Assembly: GCA_026988155.1 (NCBI GenBank)
Contig: JALSLW010000080.1
Span: 1-64,000 of the forward strand
From: Methylomonas sp.
GTDB lineage: Bacteria > Pseudomonadota > Gammaproteobacteria > Methylococcales > Methylomonadaceae
DNA: 64,000 nt
Direction of reading: 5' to 3'
The notes beneath the pieces are model-generated. The model was not told the DNA's origin, searched no databases, and was given only the letters and a program-made list of their open reading frames with translations. Made by a program: the position numbers and the translations under genes. Shown here one piece after another: positions 62,639 to 64,000 of the stretch. Positions within the stretch are counted from its first letter, which is position 1, and every line of letters begins with the position of its first letter.

Positions 62639-63373
62639 ATGGAAGAAAGCAATAAAATCGTCGTCAAAGTAAAATACCAGGGTCTAAAAAAAGAACAGAA
62701 AGATATTTCTCAGCCACAGATAGTGACTGAATGGCATATGCAGAGAATATTCGCCGCAATTGCAATGCTTATTATTTTTATAATACTGCCTTTTTATTAT
62801 TTTAGCGGTCAATCTATTGAGTCAGTTGAACAGACAGGACCTGAATTAAAAACGGTAGAAAAATTGCCAGTAAAGCAAAATACGCAGATTGCTGATTCCA
62901 GAGCCAAACCCAAACCGGCTGATATAGCAGCAAAAAAAGAAACCGCTGCTATCGCTATCGCCCCCCCCAAGCTTACAAAGAAAGAAACTGTTAAAAAAGA
63001 AGTTATTGCAAAACCAGTATTGGATTCTAGTATATTAACCAGCCAGAAAATTGTAAGGGCATTATTAACAACAGACCTTGATAATAAAGAACCCGTTGAT
63101 AATATAGCAACTCTCAGTGTCAATAAGGATAAGGCAAGCAAAGTTTATTACTTTACAGAAATCATTGATATGAAAGGGCAGGTTTTGTATCACCGCTGGT
63201 TAAGAAATGATCAGCTAATATTTAAAAGAGAAATTAATATATTGGGCAATAGATGGAGAGCGGCAACAAGTAAATTGATAACCTACTCAAAGGCAGGATT
63301 ATGGACCGTCAGATTAGAAGATAAGCAAGGTGCTGTTTTAAATGAAATAAAATTTGAAGTAATAAAGGAATAA
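62639..63373 (+). CDS. DUF2914-domain membrane-anchored protein
   Basis: A 244-residue protein. The N-terminal ~30 residues are cytoplasmic and basic; one membrane helix lies at about 41-57 (AAIAMLIIFIILPFYYF); then a Lys/Ala/Pro-rich periplasmic linker (about 70-120); and a C-terminal DUF2914 domain (about 150-243) with VYYFTEIIDMKGQVLYHRW and NRWRAATSKL, ending GLWTVRLED. The fold suggests binding or a structural role in the envelope; the function is unknown. ATG 62639 is chosen over the TTG just before it. It is divergent from sucA and 62 bp upstream of the H-NS-like gene, on the same strand. Confidence 0.82.
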   Translation: MEESNKIVVKVKYQGLKKEQKDISQPQIVTEWHMQRIFAAIAMLIIFIILPFYYFSGQSIESVEQTGPELKTVEKLPVKQNTQIADSRAKPKPADIAAKKETAAIAIAPPKLTKKETVKKEVIAKPVLDSSILTSQKIVRALLTTDLDNKEPVDNIATLSVNKDKASKVYYFTEIIDMKGQVLYHRWLRNDQLIFKREINILGNRWRAATSKLITYSKAGLWTVRLEDKQGAVLNEIKFEVIKE

Positions 63374-63435
63374 GTATTAATTATTTAATAGACTGATGAT
63401 ATACTTTTAATTTTATTTATATTGGTATAAGTGAT

Positions 63436-63750
63436 ATGACTGAATATAGCAAACTTTCAGAAACAGAATTACAGGCAGTTATTGATAAAGCAGAGAATGC
63501 TTTGAAAGAAAAAAAAACCAAAAAGCGAAAAGAAGTTATTGCTCAAATTAAAGAGCTGGCCGCTTCAATTGATGTAACTGTTGAAATTATTGAAGAGGGG
63601 GGCAAATCAGCTAGAAAGGGCAAAAAAGTTGCGGCTAAATACCGTAACCCGGACGATGCCTCTCAAACATGGACTGGCCGTGGTGTTTCTCCAAAATGGA
63701 TGCAGACATTAGTAGATGCCGGACATGATAAATCTGAATTTTTAATATAA
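63436..63750 (+). CDS. H-NS-family nucleoid protein
   Basis: A 104-residue small DNA-binding protein. The N-terminal helical part (LSETELQAVIDKAENALKEK) would form the oligomerisation coiled coil. The C-terminal domain ends in KYRNPDDASQTWTGRGVSPKW, the H-NS/StpA-type minor-groove motif (Trp-Thr-Gly-Arg-Gly). H-NS silences AT-rich foreign DNA, which could include the restriction island in this same window. The linker is basic (SARKGKKVA). It starts 62 bp after the DUF2914 gene; the inositol phosphatase gene follows at once. Confidence 0.92.
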   Translation: MTEYSKLSETELQAVIDKAENALKEKKTKKRKEVIAQIKELAASIDVTVEIIEEGGKSARKGKKVAAKYRNPDDASQTWTGRGVSPKWMQTLVDAGHDKSEFLI

Positions 63751-63763
63751 CTTAGGATTAATA

Positions 63764-64000
63764 ATGACCATTTCCGTCGCTGTTCTGGAAAAGATTGTTC
63801 GTGAAGCAGGTTCCATAGCAATGGACTATTTTAAAAACCTAGATAAAGTCGGTGTAATTAAGAAAAGCCCTAGAGATTTAGTAACCGATGCTGATGTAGC
63901 AGTAGAAGAATATTTAAAGAAAGCATTAGAAAATGCTTATCCAGAATATGGTTTCTGGGGGGAAGAAAGCGGTCAATCAGATAGTCAGACCAATCGCTGG
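63764..64000 (+). CDS. Inositol monophosphatase-family protein, N-terminal part (cut by right edge)
   Basis: The first 79 residues of a Mg-dependent sugar-phosphatase-fold protein. The N-terminus MTISVAVLEKIVREAGSIAM, then DLVTDADVAVEEYLKK and the metal-binding glutamates in FWGEESG (first metal site) match SuhB/CysQ/IMPase. Whether it acts on inositol phosphate, PAP or another phosphate cannot be told without the C-terminal half. AGGA lies 7 bp before the ATG. It follows the H-NS-like gene by 13 bp, so the two may be cotranscribed. Confidence 0.88.
   Translation, partial: MTISVAVLEKIVREAGSIAMDYFKNLDKVGVIKKSPRDLVTDADVAVEEYLKKALENAYPEYGFWGEESGQSDSQTNRW

Noticed and set aside
1-64000. tRNA, rRNA or prophage genes
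   Set aside because: No cloverleaf-like or rRNA-like sequence, integrase, or phage structural gene was recognised.

Overview
The window reads as chromosome from a low-GC (roughly 40%) gammaproteobacterium, most plausibly a type I methanotroph (Methylococcales). This rests on smc-zipA, an MsbA-type exporter, gamma-type psd, sucAB-lpd, rubrerythrin and hemerythrin genes, an AlkB-type diiron enzyme, a B12-dependent radical SAM protein of the hopanoid-methylase-like group, and palindromic intergenic repeats. The taxonomic call is inference; no methane monooxygenase or rRNA gene is present here.

Layout. (1) 1-7.9 kb: end of an ABC exporter, then a leftward group: HdeD-like pseudogene, plasma-membrane H+-ATPase, alpha-glucan phosphorylase, MgtC/DUF4010 membrane protein and a small membrane protein. 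(2) 8-15 kb: a type I restriction-modification locus, hsdR-[RHH antitoxin/PIN toxin]-hsdM-hsdS, richer in G+C than its flanks and bordered by a truncated ORF, an inverted repeat, a possible IS remnant, a 3 x 20 bp tandem repeat and a palindromic repeat. (3) 15-19 kb: a lipoprotein and a solute-sensing GGDEF/EAL protein. (4) 19-31 kb: a leftward nitrate/nitrite respiration cluster, narK-type transporter, narGHJI, hemerythrin, AniA-like nirK and a second NarK-type transporter. (5) 31-36.5 kb: rubredoxin, HPP-CBS membrane protein, rubrerythrin, bacteriohemerythrin, a DUF1097 membrane protein, ispG and a phosphoesterase. (6) 37-47 kb: a giant two-receptor GGDEF/EAL sensor, then a tightly overlapping trio (B12-radical SAM enzyme, carbamoyltransferase, duplicated haem-oxygenase-like diiron protein) followed by an AlkB-like membrane hydroxylase. 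(7) 47-55 kb: crystallin-like secreted protein, SprA-like HExxH protein, psd, orphan FlhB-like protein, smc and zipA. (8) 55-64 kb: another GGDEF/EAL protein, sucA-sucB-lpd, a DUF2914 protein, an H-NS-like protein and the start of an inositol monophosphatase-family gene.

How the parts may work together. The nar/nirK block supplies nitrate uptake, reduction to nitrite and reduction of nitrite to NO, with no NO or N2O reductase in view. The neighbouring hemerythrins, rubredoxin and rubrerythrin fit life at an oxic-anoxic boundary. Three separate cyclic-di-GMP proteins show strong investment in that signal.

The two most notable points are these. First, the 40.8-46.0 kb overlapping trio looks like an undescribed biosynthetic or tailoring pathway. 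Second, the sucAB-linked dihydrolipoyl dehydrogenase lacks one of the two redox cysteines (Phe52) and the lysine that normally follows the second (Met61), so it should not work as a normal E3. That is notable because type I methanotrophs are classically described as deficient in 2-oxoglutarate dehydrogenase activity.
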